NCBI GenBank assembly: GCA_026929865.2
Contig: CM049398.1
Span: forward strand, 13,783,001-13,847,000
Direction of reading: 5' to 3'
Length of the DNA stretch: 64,000 bases
Source: Hyperoplus lanceolatus
Lineage: Eukaryota; Chordata; Actinopteri; Uranoscopiformes; Ammodytidae
A program made the translations under genes and the position numbers. Position 1 is the stretch's first letter. Each line of letters opens with the position of its first letter. Positions 37,133 to 49,268 of the stretch are shown here, one piece after another. The notes beneath the pieces were generated by a model that made no database searches, was not told the DNA's origin, and saw only the letters and a list, made by a program, of their open reading frames with translations.

Positions 37133-37997
37133 CACTCAACAAAAATATAAACGCAACACTTTTGTTTTTGCTCCCATTTTTCATGAGATGGACTTAAAGA
37201 TCTAAAATTCATTCCAGATACACAATTGTACCATTTCTCTCAAACATTGTTCATAAATCTGTCTAAATGTGTGATAGTGAGCACTTCTGCTTTGCTGAGA
37301 TAATCCATCCCACCTCACAGGTGTGCCACATCAAGATGCTGATCTGACATTATGATTAGTGCACAGGTGTGCCTTAGACTGTCCACAATAAAAGGCCACT
37401 CTGAAATGTGCATTTTGTTGCTTTATTGGGGGTCTGGGGACTCAGAACCAGTCAGTATCTGGTGTGACCACCATTTGCCTCATGCAGTGCAACACATCTT
37501 CTTCGCATAGAGTTTATCGGATTGTCAATTGTGGCCTGTGGAATGTTGGACCACTCCTCTTCAATGGCTGTGCGAAGTTGCTGGAGACGGCTTATGGTGG
37601 AGAAATGAACATTCAATGCACGAGCAACAGATCTGGTTGACATTCCTGCTGTCAGCATGCCAATTGCACGCTCCCTCAATGCTTGTGGCATCTGTGGCAT
37701 TTTGCTGTGAGACAAAACTGCACATTCCAGGGGGCCTTTTATTGTGGACAGTCTAAGACTCACCGGTGCACTAATCATGATGTCAGATCAGCATCTTGAT
37801 GTGGCACACCTGTGAGGTGGGATGGATTATCTCAGCAAAGCAGAAGTGCTCACTATCACACATTTAGACAGATTTGTGAACAATGTTTGAGAGAAATGGT
37901 ACAATTGTGTATCTGGAATGAATTTTAGATCTTTAAGTCCATCTCATGAAAAATGGGAGCAAAAACAAAAGTGTTGCGTTTATATTTTTGTTGAGTG
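37133..37997 (-). mobile_element. Tc1-like transposon with long inverted repeats, internally deleted
   Basis: The element is 865 bp, flanked by TA on both sides (37131-37132 and 37998-37999) as expected for Tc1/mariner. Its arms of about 260 bp (37133-37395 and 37735-37997) are inverted and nearly identical, differing at only a handful of positions. It begins cactcaacaaaaatataaac and ends with the complement. The middle holds the two ends of a transposase gene on the minus strand with the centre removed. The near-identity of the arms suggests recent activity or mobilisation in trans. Confidence 0.93.
37452..37700 (-). pseudogene. Tc1-like transposase remnant, central catalytic region deleted
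   Basis: An open frame of 82 residues from an ATG at 37698-37700 begins MPQMPQALRERAIGML. It includes the N-terminal helix-turn-helix (GMSTRSVARALNVHFSTISRLQ), then jumps at about residue 41-42 to the C-terminal end of the protein (EEEWSNIPQATIDNPINSM and CVALHEANGGHTRY). Family members are about 340 residues, so some 250 residues are gone, including the second helix-turn-helix and the whole DDE catalytic domain. The frame happens to be kept across the deletion. The product could at most bind DNA and cannot catalyse transposition. Confidence 0.9.
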
Positions 37998-39763
37998 TAT
38001 ATTACATCCCAGCTGTTATTTCCCAACTCTATGTAGCGAGAAGTGTGTTCCATTTTCTCACTCGCGAAAAGAGTATCGAAGGACTTTGAGTACACATCTT
38101 CGTCATATTTGTACAATACACCCCAAGCTGCCGGAGAATATGGCAGAGGATTGGATGGATTTGTATAAAGCATAGATCATGTTATTTTCGGAGACTTCAA
38201 AATCTTTGGTCCGACACTAGAGACTGGAGATAGAAGGATGCTATGATCGTTTCAGTTTGGACAATAAATGACCAATGATTGGCTTTTTCCACGTGTAAGA
38301 CAACAGTGTCCTGTTCATTTTTTATTAAGCTGCTCCACGTTGGTTTGAAACTCATAATTTTCTCTGGCTTAGTCAATGCAGTCCCATTGTCAAATAAACA
38401 CAGAAGCTGTTTGTTTATCTGCAAATTTGATCTGAATATACGTCAGATTTGTGATAGGCGGCTAGAGTGTAATCGGGCCGCTGCTGCTGTGCATTTGTGT
38501 TGTTGAAAATGGGGCCTAGTGAATCCCATGGCAGCGCTATTCTAGGCTCTGTTCCTAAAAGGACTGCTGGTTCTGCGGGGACCCCCCTCAGCCAGTGGCA
38601 TTGTTACCTGTCAACAGGGCCATTCCACACAGTGGCAGATCTTTGTATACAACCAAGTAAACAGCAACAACATAGAACCACACAAGGAGCTGCAAGAACA
38701 GCAGCTATGAGTAAAGCAGCTACCACAGATACGCACACGAATACCAAAGCAATAACAGCTTTTACGGTAACACTAGCCAAATAAATACATTTATATAGCA
38801 GAAAAAAAAGACAGATTATGTCATGGGCATGGAGGCTGAGTGATTGTTTTTTCGGATGAGACATTTATTCTGCCAGATATATGCGAAATGACATGCAATT
38901 TTGCATGAGTTATCATCTGAAATGGGAAAAAATGTGCAATTATCAACAGAAGTGGACCTCTTTAGATGGATATGCAATATCATACCATTATTTATCAGAC
39001 CATCCTTTCTCAGGAATTTTCTGGCTTTTTCGTAACCAACATTTTATGTTTAAAGTGAGGCTCTGCCAAAAGAAATGTAATCCTATAGGTTATAATGCCC
39101 CTAAAAAACTGGTTATCTGGTAAATCCTAAGTATAACTCAAAAACACAAGTAATAAAATCACCTTTTAGATCAAGTTGTTCTAAACAGAGAAACAATATT
39201 TGATTCATCAGCCTCAGCCTCTCGATGCAATATGAGGTCAAACTGTCTGTTAAGACAGAAGTCATTTGGGTTTTAGTGGTGCTTTAGAACACATATCAGT
39301 GGTGGCGGGTTTCCTGTGTATAAAAACTCTTCTAATTTTTTGATCACACCGGGCGGCACTTAGCTTGATTGCAGCACGTGAGGTGAGTGCGCACGGGTGA
39401 GGTAATAAAGGTCCGCTGTTTCCGGTCGGGACATGAAGGGTTTGTGCACGGGAGAACATGAGAGCACGCATTGGTATGTATTTTCTGTTTTTGCACCACA
39501 GTATAGTTGCACAGTGCGCAGGGGTCTGGCACTTTTTTCACTTTGTTATGTCTTTTATGTGTCAGTGCATCGGACGGCGCAGTGACGTCTTGGGCACATT
39601 TGGTGGAGGCGCACATGGTGAAAATGTTTGTATGGGAGGTCATTGATGCTTAAAAATGCATTTTGTCATTTATATATACCCACTTATTATATAGATTAAT
39701 TCATAAATATCGGTTCTATTGTCCTTCATGATTTTTTTTAAAATATTATATATTATGGGAGAA

Positions 39764-39783
39764 CATATATATATATATATATA
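39764..39783. repeat. short (TA)n run
   Basis: About ten ta units in an AT-rich part of intron 2. Confidence 0.9.
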
Positions 39784-40310
39784 TTGATATGGTATTTATC
39801 CAAGTGTTTGATAATATCTTACTGGTTTATTTGGATTTGATTTAAATGCATTTTTGATTATGCATTTTGATTGTTTTGAAAACTAACTTGATTTCATTTT
39901 TCTCTTTTGTTACTAAAGGTTTTCAACCTAATCACAAATCCTAATTTAAAAGGCATGTTGCAAAATTCATGTGAAATAAAAACTACAGATAAAGATTTGA
40001 GTTGTCCTGCGTCCTCCCTTCCATCCCTGCCATGTCAAGTGTGGCAGGCACGTTGAACATCAACCCCAGATAACTTGACACTGTCTGAATATCTTTAAAC
40101 ATTTGGTCGGACACAATTTATTTATTATTCTTTCGGACAATTCCACACAATACACAATTTTCTCTTGAAAATATTCATACATCATACTTTGTGTTGTCCG
40201 AAGGGAGACGGAAGAAGCCAAAGGCTTATCAGGTCCCGCCCCCATTTTCATCAAATTCGGATTCAGATACACAGTTACTGTTACAGAAAATAAAAATAAA
40301 ACAAAAAACA

Positions 40311-40312
40311 TT

Positions 40313-40381
<69 letters not shown>

Positions 40382-40480
40382 CATACATATATACACATAT
40401 ACATATATACACATATATATATATATACATACATATACACATACATACACATACATTTTTTTTTTTTTTTTTTTTTTTTA
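40311..40480. repeat. (TA)n / (CATA)n compound microsatellite ending in poly(T)
   Basis: About 50 nt of ta, then mixed cata/caca units, then a run of more than 20 T. It lies just beyond the 3' end of the reverse-strand LINE fragment and may have grown from that element's tail. Confidence 0.95.
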
Positions 40481-40529
40481 AGAATCTGCAGTCCAATACA
40501 CAATCAATTTTAATGTAATTGCTTCAGCT

Positions 40530-41275
40530 TTTAAGATCAGTTCAGCACAGTTCAGTTTCTCTGTGACAATGCCAAGTGTATAAAGTGTGAAGTGGCCTTG
40601 TATTTGGCCTGTTCCATTTCTTAACTGGTAGTCAAAACACTTCTGCAAAAGTATTCAAAAACAAGTCTGACAGCTGGCCTGTATTATTCTTTACAATATT
40701 GATATGTAAGTGACATTGACATTGTGCTCAGGTTATTAGTCTGTAATTTTCAATAATTTTTGAAACATAATTTGCTTTGAAATTGCGCAAACTGCAACTC
40801 CCTGTGACAACTTCATCAAGTCCATTCCACAGCTTAATACCCTTTATAGAAATCGAAAAGGATTTAAGTGTGGTCCGTATATTTTTCTCAGTGAATTTAT
40901 CTTTTCTTCTTAAATCATGCAAAACTTCTCTGTCTTCAAACATTACTTGTAAACTGTTTGGAAGGCTTTTTTTTGAAGCCTTGTAAATAATTTGTACTGT
41001 GTGGTAATTTACCACATCACGTAATTTGAGAATTCTACCTTCAATAAAAAAGTTATTAGTGTGTGCCCTGTAATTGGCTTGGTAAATAATTCGTATTGCT
41101 TTCTTTTGAAGAATCTCCAACGGGTGCAATGTACCTTTGTAAGTGTTTCAATAACCAAGAGAAATAAGAAGCAGATTGGTCTCTGATGAAAATAATCGTT
41201 GATTGTCGCCCTGATAAGAAGACATATTTCGCTGGAAATTTGCCAAAATTCTAGATAGGCTCTTAACTGCCTCAT
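40530..41275 (-). mobile_element. 3' fragment of a CR1/L2/Rex-like LINE, reverse strand
   Basis: The minus-strand frame 41129-40728 contains LQKKAIRIIYQANYRAHTN, then ILKLRDVVNYHT and the FSISIKGIKLWNGLDE block. This is the C-terminal region of the LINE reverse transcriptase polyprotein. The 3' tail on this strand ends in a caaactgaactg-like sequence near 40536-40560. Upstream coding sequence is cut off around 41275. Neither this nor the copy at 30140-30790 could be active. Confidence 0.75.
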
Positions 41276-42310
41276 ATAAACGATGCTACATTAAGCATCT
41301 CGGCAGTGAAGGGTTTCCCTCGCCAGCAGGTGCTTGGACACACTGGGGGCATCAGTGTCATTGTTTCCCTTTGAGGAGAGACTTCCAAAGAGCTCTCATA
41401 TGATATCGGGCGGATGAGGTTTCATGTTGACACTGCCCCGAGACCACGGGTAATGATGATGATGCTAAGTGCAAAAAGCCTGAAGGGAATAACAAACTCC
41501 CCGTGCTATAAACAGGCGCTGGGGAAGAGTTCGTTAGCTCGACAGATGCGTTTGAGGACTTGATAAAGAAGGCAGGTCAAAACATCAAAAGGGCTCCCAA
41601 TCAAATCAACCCAAGCTGTTTATGTAAAAGAGTGCTCAGGGATGAGGGCTGACCCAAATGAAAAGGCGGGGTAAAAACTCTGAGGGATACGGCTAACCCA
41701 GTTGGACGACATTAAAAGAAAAATTCAGCCAATCTATACCGGTATTAGTATACACAGATTCCCGGGCTTTACTTTGGAATTTAGATTTTCAGGCATCGAA
41801 AACCCCTCTCTACCTTCTTCTGCGCTCTGATTTGATTCATTATGTATGTTTGAATGTCTCTCCTTTTTTCCTCTGGAATATGTGAGTTTTAATGCATCCA
41901 TCCATGACTAGCAGCAGCAGCCCCATTTTTAAGAGTTCCCTAGCTTGTTAGGAGTCCTCATGAGCACTCTTCACACTCTTTTTTTCCCTCTCATCTTGTG
42001 CGAATGCTCTGTGGACTGTAAAGCTACTTTATAAATCAACTTGTGTGAATCATTTTGAAACTCACTTTTCTTTTACTCAATTAAGGAGAAAGCCCACAAA
42101 AGGCCAGCACTCTCTTGTCCCCCCCTCCTCTCCCTCCCCTCTATCTCTGTCTCATTTTTCTCCTCGCGTCTCCTTTGTCTCCTTCCAATCCCCTCTCTGC
42201 TCATTCTCACCCCTACTAGCGCTTCCCATTCCAAAACCCAATGTCTCACGTTCTTGTTCCTGTAGTCTGTAATCATGACTGTCTCTCTGTCTCAAATGTA
42301 CCACTCACAG

Positions 42311-42463
42311 CTCTGAAGGACAGCCGGTTCCAGCTGGTGAATTTCTCTGATAATGAACTGCGGGTGTCTCTGTCCAACGTGTCACTCTCTGATGAGGGAC
42401 GCTACGTGTGCCAGCTCTACACAGATCCTCCTCAGGAAGCCTACGCAGATATCACTGTCCTGG
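42311..42463 (+). CDS. cadm1: cadm1 exon 3: second half of Ig V-type domain
   Basis: This exon is 153 nt, from acceptor ccactcacag to donor gtaggt, phase 1 to phase 1. The CT at its start completes Pro from exon 2, and the frame reads [16 protein letters not shown]. It carries the [16 protein letters not shown] block with the second cysteine of the V domain (C83) and two sequons (NFS and NVS). The domain closes with the ADITVLG strand. The alternation of conserved beta-strand residues matches the family, and no stop or frameshift is present. The last base G is completed by TC of exon 4 to give Val. Confidence 0.96.
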
Positions 42464-43149
42464 GTAGGTGTGAGGGTGCATGTGTGAACCACGTACACAC
42501 ATACAGTAACACACACTCCCTTCCTCTTGCGCACACACTTACATTGTATTTCACTTGGTTCTAGATAGCGAAGATGAAATAAGAGTAATCTTTGATCCCG
42601 TTATCTTTAGCGACTGAAACAAAATGTCAGCCAATTAGGCCCTCGCAGTGCTCAACAGCACCACGGAGAAAAAGGAACAGATGCTGAAACTGATGGCTCA
42701 GACCACGTTGGCTTTTTGGCATCTGTGTTGACTATGTGAATTGAAAGGAATTAAAAGCACTTTAAAGTAATTACGCAAGTTGTACAATTGGAACATAGCT
42801 GCAGTATCTCTAAACCAATGGTTGCATTGAAGGGTCCTAGAAATAAACTCTCTGCTGACTTTTTCAGCTTTCAAGTAACTGGAGTTTTGCAAGTTTCTGG
42901 CGATGACTAATGCAAAGGGACGAGGGCATCTGTGCCATATGCTTTTTTGTGTTGGCTATAAACACATGCAACCAAAGGACATAATCACATGTGCTTAGAT
43001 AACTTTGGCAAATAATTAAAGACTTTATAATAGGGGGACTGAACACATGCTTAAGTAGTGCATAACTAATGCATCGCTCTTGATGATTTAATGTATAAAT
43101 CAATGGATCAATGGAATATGCTCATCTATAAATAAATTATTATATTTCT

Positions 43150-43440
43150 GTAGATTTAATGTGGTCTGTCGCTCCAACCTGAACTCAAATATTTCAACAA
43201 CTGTTTGATGGATTGCCATAATGTTTTGGTACAGATATTCATTGTAATGTCTTTGTGATTCCCTGACATTCTACCTATTGCCATCAGGTGAACATTTCAA
43301 GTTGTCCAATACTTTGGTTTTGAGCCAACGCCTGAAAACTTTTGACCTTCTTATTAACCTGAGCTGTACTTTGGTGTTGTAAACATGATAAACATTCAAC
43401 CTGCATACAGCATGCTGGCATTAGCATTCAGCACAAATCG
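43150..43440. repeat. old teleost interspersed repeat fragment (copy 2)
   Basis: It contains aaatatttcaacaactg with tttgatggattgccataatg, and later ttgtccaatactttggtttt. These phrases match a dispersed fish repeat that I recall. Ends are approximate and the copy is diverged. Confidence 0.6.
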
Positions 43441-44109
43441 TTGCCGTACCTCAGTACAGCCTCACACAGCCGTTGCCGTGGCTGTATACTCACAGTTATG
43501 CAGGTATTGGTTCATTTATACCCCCAAATAAGCTGGAATTTGGCTAAAAGAAAAGGAAGTTTCAGACACATGCAGCCCTTCTCAAATACTCAATTGTACA
43601 TATACAAAACTGGTTGTTAATACAAAATACAAACAACTACAGATTATTGTATGAGCCAAAAAGTATTTTTTATCAACAAGCTTCAACAACGTTTAGCAGG
43701 TGCCAGCTGACAAGTGTTAGTAAAATGGCCAGACGTGTAAATACTAACAGAAGGGCCATAAATCACTCAACAACAATGTTTTTTGTGTAAATAGGACAAA
43801 TGAACCCTTTCATTATTCAACACTGTAAGTCCAGATAAGTAGAGTAAGATGCGAATGAATTGCCCTTCTTGGGATAAATCAAGTTGTCTATTCAAGTATA
43901 CTCAATAATTTGAGGAAACCTCAAATGGAAACAATAATTTGAGGTTGCCTAAAAAAAATGTAATGTGTTACGAAAACGAGTGGATTTGACTTAAAAACTT
44001 GAAGGGCTGGAATTGTTATTTTAAGTTAAATACACTTAAGTCAAAGTGTATGTAAATCAAAATTTATTGTAATATCAATTTCTTTGAAATAACATCACTT
44101 TTTGTTTAA

Positions 44110-44271
44110 GATATTTTTTGGCATTTTTTATGCTTTATTGATAGTGTAGAGACAGAGTTGAAATGGGGCAGAGAGGGGAGTGACAACCGCGGGCTGGAAT
44201 CGAACCCGGGTCCGCTGCTGGCTGAGGTCCATGGGGGGGGACGCCCTACCAACTGAGCTAAGGGCGCCCCC
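44110..44271 (-). mobile_element. tRNA-derived SINE, reverse orientation
   Basis: On the minus strand a tRNA-like head starts ggcgcccttagctcagttgg (A box, complement of 44248-44260). The B box ggttcgattcc is the complement of 44196-44206. A tRNA-unrelated body and an A/T-rich tail with ataaagcataaaa follow. The anticodon arm region carries a run of C's and does not look like a functional tRNA. Confidence 0.85.
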
Positions 44272-44423
44272 TTTAAATCACATTATTCTTCTCACCTAAC
44301 CTGGACACGTGTCCCCTCAAGTCAAGTCATGATGCTACTAAAACTGAGCATGAACCAGCACTTTTTTGCTTTACGAGGGGATTATTAAATAAATGCCTCT
44401 AAAATAACTATAATATAGTATAA

Positions 44424-45426
44424 TGGAGCTTTTCCACTGCACATGTAGCTCGACTCGACTCAACTCGACTCAGTTCAACTTGGTTTGGTAGCAGCACGGG
44501 TCGTTTTCCACCGCAAATAGTAGGCTACCTCCTGAACGTGGGTGGGGTCGTCGTAAGGGGCTGAAAGCCTACTCCGGAGCAAAGTAGCAAAGCAGAAATT
44601 ACGAGCAGTTGTTGCACTATTAACTGAACCAACCGCCAAAAACACGGATGAAAAATGTTTAAGAAATACCCCCTTTGTATCTGTTTGCTAAAAGAAGTAG
44701 AAGAATATTGCTACGGGCCATTAAAAGGGATGGTTGTTGTCCCGATGTGTGACTGCCACACAGTCAGCTGTAGGGATGCGTCACGTACATCCCACGTAAA
44801 CACGGGCATGATAAAGTTGACTGTTTAGTGCTTGCTTCAGAATACATGTTTTCAAATGCAAGCCATGTCTCAGCCTGAATATTTTATTGAGGTAATCAGT
44901 TCAGTCCGAGGCTTGTAATGTAATCGCTCGCTATCATGTCCCAGCTGGCTACTATCTATTTAGCCTAGCTGCTAGCTGCCCTACATGTCTCCTCTCGTAT
45001 GTTAAAAGTAACTTCCCCAACAACCAACACTGGGTGAGCTTAGCGAATATATGGAAAAAAATTCGGATCTGTGATGCAAATCAAATGAAAGAGAGCCAGA
45101 GAAGGCTGCACGCTGCGTAAATACACTCAAAAGTCCCGGAGAGTTGGGGAGAATAAACACCAGAATGAAGCCGGTAGTCTCGGGCCAATCAGAAGCGTCG
45201 GCAGACGGCCAGCCACTGATTGGCCAGACAATAGTCTCTGGCCAATCAGTGGCCGGCCGTCTGCCGACGTCACCTTTTAGCATCGGCTCAGCTCGCTTGG
45301 AACCTAGAGCGAGGCGATACCAAAAAAGCAGCCGCTACCAGGTACCATGAAATTGTGGTGGAAACGCCAAAAATGCGAGTTGAGTCGAGTCGAGTTGAGC
45401 TGATACCATGCGGTGGAAAAGCGCCA
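44424..45426. mobile_element. Harbinger-like MITE with TAA target duplication
   Basis: This is 1003 bp flanked by TAA (44421-44423 and 45427-45429). Inverted ends are tggagcttttccactgca and the complement of gcggtggaaaagcgcca, followed on each side by a (gactc/gagtc)-rich subterminal region. A 3-bp TWA-type duplication is the hallmark of PIF/Harbinger elements. There is no transposase. A strong hairpin lies inside at 45196-45269. Confidence 0.82.
45196..45269. repeat. GC-rich perfect-type hairpin inside the Harbinger-like MITE
   Basis: Arms of 33 nt (45196-45228 and 45237-45269) are complementary with a single mismatch, around an 8-nt loop. The arm begins cgtcggcagacggcc and includes the ccaat-containing segment actgattggcc. 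Confidence 0.92.
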
Positions 45427-45726
45427 TAAGTAATACACCTAGCCTAATAATGTAATTGGATGCCACTTAATTTTGTGGCATATGCAAATCACAATAACAA
45501 ATGTATGAAAAACCTTTAGTCGATATTAATTAGGCCTACCTGAGGATCTATTAAGTGTTACTAATGACACAGACTCATAGTGATTTAGACATTTATTATG
45601 GTCAGAAACAGGAATCCAGGCATTTATTTAAAAAAAAATGTTCAGCCTCATAATGAAGTGTTAATAAAATGCAGGGTTTGTGTATAAATGGTGTCATGCT
45701 CGCGTCTTTCTTTTGCCATTGGTCAG

Positions 45727-45864
45727 TCCCGCCAGGCAACCCAATCATCGAGAGCCGCGAAGATGTGGTCAGCGAGGGGAACGAGACGGAGCTCACCTGC
45801 ACAGCCATGGGCAGCAAGCCAGCCGCCTCCATCAGATGGATGAAAGGGGAGGAAGAACTGACAG
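45727..45864 (+). CDS. cadm1: cadm1 exon 4: first half of Ig C2-type domain 1
   Basis: This exon is 138 nt, from acceptor ttggtcag to donor gtcagt, phase 1 to phase 1. It starts VPPGNPIIESREDVVSEGN and includes NETELTCTAMGSKPA, with C125 and a sequon at NET. It then runs through the SIRWMKGEEELTG strand with the core Trp of the Ig fold. It corresponds to the family's second Ig domain, which follows the V domain after a short VPP linker. The acceptor has a weaker pyrimidine tract than exons 5 and 6 (tctttcttttgccattggtcag). The reading frame and family match leave little doubt. Confidence 0.95.
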
Positions 45865-46881
45865 GTCAGTAGAATAACAGCCTCACCCACTTTGCTTCAC
45901 ACGCTCCGGACCTGTCCACTTCCCTGTAAAAGTCCAGCTCTCTGGAGGCACTTCCTATGCAAACAAAAAAATCTAGTTCTCCCCCAAAACTTAAATGCGT
46001 GTCTTACTCATTACACTATGCTTCTGACATGTATATAGAGTACTACAGAAAATAATCACCCCCTGGCATATACTGTACAATCGTAGAGTAGAGCAGTGCA
46101 TTATGTCCATACGCCGGGAATGCTTAGTCAGCTAAAGAGCATAATAATCAAACTATATGCATTCACAACTGCAAGAGCTGCACATTAGGTTCATGTTGTG
46201 TTTCACATAAAACATTTTCTACATTAGCTTTGGAGAGACTTTCATACTGCTAAATATTTACATTTAGTTGATGCAGATTACTTTTTTATGTTTCTGAGAC
46301 GTGACAACTCTAACAATGAATATATCATATTTTATTAAACCATCTATACATAATAAACATGGTTATGAGCTCATATAGCAACATTTCATCTTCTTCATCT
46401 TTCTGCGTTTATATCGTCTGGGCGACGGTTGAAAAACTTTATTACCTCTCAGATATGATTAGGGGTCCTCAATTATTCACTACATACTTATTGTACAGCA
46501 TGGGGGTCATATCCTATTTACACAGAGTGGATATTTTCTGCGCTTGCTGTCAAATTATATATGTATTAGAATGGAGAGGATTCATTTGGCTTGTTGAGAG
46601 ATGAAATATTTAGTCAAGAGCGAATCTGAAGCTAAATGCCATCTGTGCCTCCAGTGTTCCCTACAGGAGTAGAAGTCAATTTCTGTTTATGAGTCGTCGA
46701 ATGTTGTGTGTATGGTAGGGAGAGTCAACAGGCTGATTAGATTAGCTAAATGCTACTGACGCGCTGAGCGAGGCTAATCCATAGTGGCAGTGGATACATA
46801 CATAGAGCAAGAGAGTCACGTCCTCCTGTACCCCAGGAAACACAAATCACTACTCATTATGGACACGCTAAACAATTCATT

Positions 46882-47160
46882 AGGGGTGACTGTGGCTCAG
46901 TTGGTAGAGCAGGCTGGCTGATGATCAAAGGGTTGGAGGTTCGATCCCCGCCCTGCCACCTGTCATAGTTGTTGTGTCCTTGGGCAAGACACTTCACCCA
47001 CCTTGCCTCGTGTGAATGTCGATAGTAAGCCTGCTATCGGTGTATGAATGTGTGTGTGAATGGTAACATGGGAACAGGTTTCCCTTGAAAAAGAGTCTTC
47101 GGTCTCAATGGGATTTACCTGTATAAATAAAGGTTAATTTATTTTTTTTTAAATAAAAAA
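46882..47160 (+). mobile_element. tRNA-derived SINE with LINE-like tail
   Basis: The head aggggtgactgtggctcagt with an A box, and a B box ggttcgatccc at 46938-46948, indicate a tRNA origin. The body has the conserved phrase tgtccttgggcaagacactt. The 3' end tctcaatgggatttacctg followed by ataaaggttaattt resembles L2-type LINE tails. Confidence 0.87.
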
Positions 47161-49227
47161 TTTGCCCCTGCACGAATTGAGATTAAAAGGCACACGTCAA
47201 GCTGGGTTTCATAGAATCTCTGGTCATGTTTATCGTGCGTCTATACTGTGCAGACAGAACGGTCACAAGGGCAAAAAACAGAAATCCAACCGTTAATTTC
47301 AACACATTTTCAGACTGGCTGAGTATTTTTTTTTTCCAATCATTTATCATGCTGACTGGTATGGCGGACTGATGGGGTTCTGGCCTGAGAGAGGCTCAAC
47401 ACGCAAGGTGGCAAAATGCTTGTTAGCATAAATGACAGCTGCAATATTATTTAAATGTAGTGGAGCCCTAGGTGCCCAGCGGCTATACTGCTGCTAAAGT
47501 ACATGAGGAGATCTGCTAAATCAGACAGATGAATTTAAATGTGTTCAAGTGAAGATTGAAATATTCAGTTTTGAAATTTTTTTGGGATCATGTCAAATAA
47601 ATAGTTAAAAAACAAATACATTTGGGATCTCGTTTGAGATCAAATAAAAGCTTCATTACTCTTCTTTTAACTTTATACTTTTGACAATAATAATAACATG
47701 AGTTTTCTTTTATTCCTGACCTCTGGGACTCATTGTTTTGTGAATAAATACTCCTTATTCAAGGCTTCCCCTTGATCACTATTTCTGAGCTTTAGGCTAC
47801 AGTTTCCCACACTCCGTGAATGGAATATCCTGACATCTGAGCTAGTTTCATTTAGTGAATTCACTTTACTAAGTGGATGTTAATTTCTGAATATTTTATC
47901 ACATATGAAGAGCAGCTTTTGTAACTCATTAAAATCAGATTTCCAAAAGTGATATTGATCCCACTTGTCCTTTTTCTAAAGCTTTGAAAAGCTGTTATTA
48001 AATGGAAAGTTTATTTAATACTTTCACACCAAAAATAAGAAAAACTTTTAGGTTGCCAGTTTGCAGAATATCCTCCTCCTGCATTTACCACTAGCTCTTA
48101 AATTACTCAAAAATATGATTTTATTCACAAGTAATGGCTTCACAAACACAACCATTAATTAAACCTACATGTATAAACCTTTTATATACTATCTATAGTA
48201 TGAACCCTTCATAATGGGTGCCTTTAAAGAGTTTAGCACAACATCATCTTACTTGTAGCCTGATTTGCTCATGGTAATACCAGTGCAACCTTTCTTCAGA
48301 GACCATGTTCAAACAGCTTGATGAGGGGCCGCTTTTCAGCGTGTTGGCAGGCACACGACGCGTGTTAGAAACTGAATGAAAGAAAATGTCACCCTGAGAA
48401 GAGGCTATGCTTGATTGCGCCGGGATTGATCAGTGGTTGATGCTCACAAGAGCAGTTGATTTGACGTCTCAGCTTCAACACTCAAATCGCCTCTGCATTC
48501 AAATTTGACTCCTTCCATGACCTGATCCAGTTATTTTCCTTGTCTAGGATTGGATGACCCTGATAACTGACAAGCAGTTGTCTGTATAATGATAATTGCT
48601 CTGTATGACTCTCATCTTCAAATCAGAACTTTGCTAATTGTTTTCCAAATTAAAATTTTCTGGAAGAAGTTTCATGACCAAAAATAATTGACCCAAGAAG
48701 ATATATTGGGGAACCTTTTTTTGCGGGACAGGGCTCAGACAGGTGCAGGCCAAGCTATTTTTCCTGACCTTGACTTGTGGTTTGTCCGTCCCTTCGGTAT
48801 TTTGCATGACGTAGAGGTTAAATGAGATGAACAGCGTTATGGGACTTTCATGCAGACGAGGTCGTTGCAAGGCAGGGTGGTGCTAGGTCGGACCTCAGTT
48901 GCCATAAGGGGAGAGTCAGTCACTGTATGCCCTTTCAATGAAGGTTGAAGAGCAGAGTGCCTTTGTAGTTCTAACAGGAAGCAGTTTTCAAATGGTAAAA
49001 CTGTCAATGACAAACTCATTTAATTGCAAAAATACAAATCATAAAATTTCATAAACAAGTATACGCCAAAAGGTGCTGTTAAAATGGGTTAATTACAGGT
49101 ACAATTGATTGACAAAAAATATTTATGTGGCAGAGCTGTTAAATACTGTGAGAATCAGAGTAGTAAATCAAATAAACTTGCAAATAAAGTCCACAGAAGT
49201 CAATAAAGTGTAAAAATTATCAACAGT

Positions 49228-49268
49228 TCTATATACAGTTTATATACAGTTTATATACAGTTATATAT
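49228..49268. repeat. short tandem repeat, tatatacagtt unit
   Basis: Three to four imperfect copies of an 11-12 nt unit. Confidence 0.8.

Larger units (their letters stand above)
36304..42310. other. cadm1: cadm1 intron 2
   Basis: This is about 6.0 kb between exons 2 and 3, both phase-1 boundaries. It contains a deleted Tc1-like transposon, a (TA)/(CATA) array with poly(T), and a reverse-strand LINE 3' fragment. The stretches 36304-37130, 38000-39760 and 41280-42310 show nothing I can identify. A CT-rich tract at 42115-42230 lies well upstream of the exon 3 acceptor. Confidence 0.85.
42464..45726. other. cadm1: cadm1 intron 3
   Basis: This is about 3.3 kb. It holds an old interspersed repeat (about 43150-43440), a reverse-oriented tRNA-derived SINE (44110-44271) and a Harbinger-like MITE of 1.0 kb (44424-45426). 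The segments 42464-43150, 43440-44110 and 45430-45726 show nothing recognisable. Confidence 0.85.

Noticed and set aside
40060-40503. A 147-codon minus-strand frame
   Set aside because: Most of it is a translated (TA)/(CATA) array, giving runs of Tyr, Ile and Val.
44196-44271. A tRNA gene on the minus strand
   Set aside because: A and B boxes are good, but the stem region is filled with a C-run and is followed by a SINE body and tail, so it is a SINE head.
46882-46955. A tRNA gene on the plus strand
   Set aside because: The tRNA-like part continues directly into a SINE body (tgtccttgggcaagacac) and a LINE-like tail.
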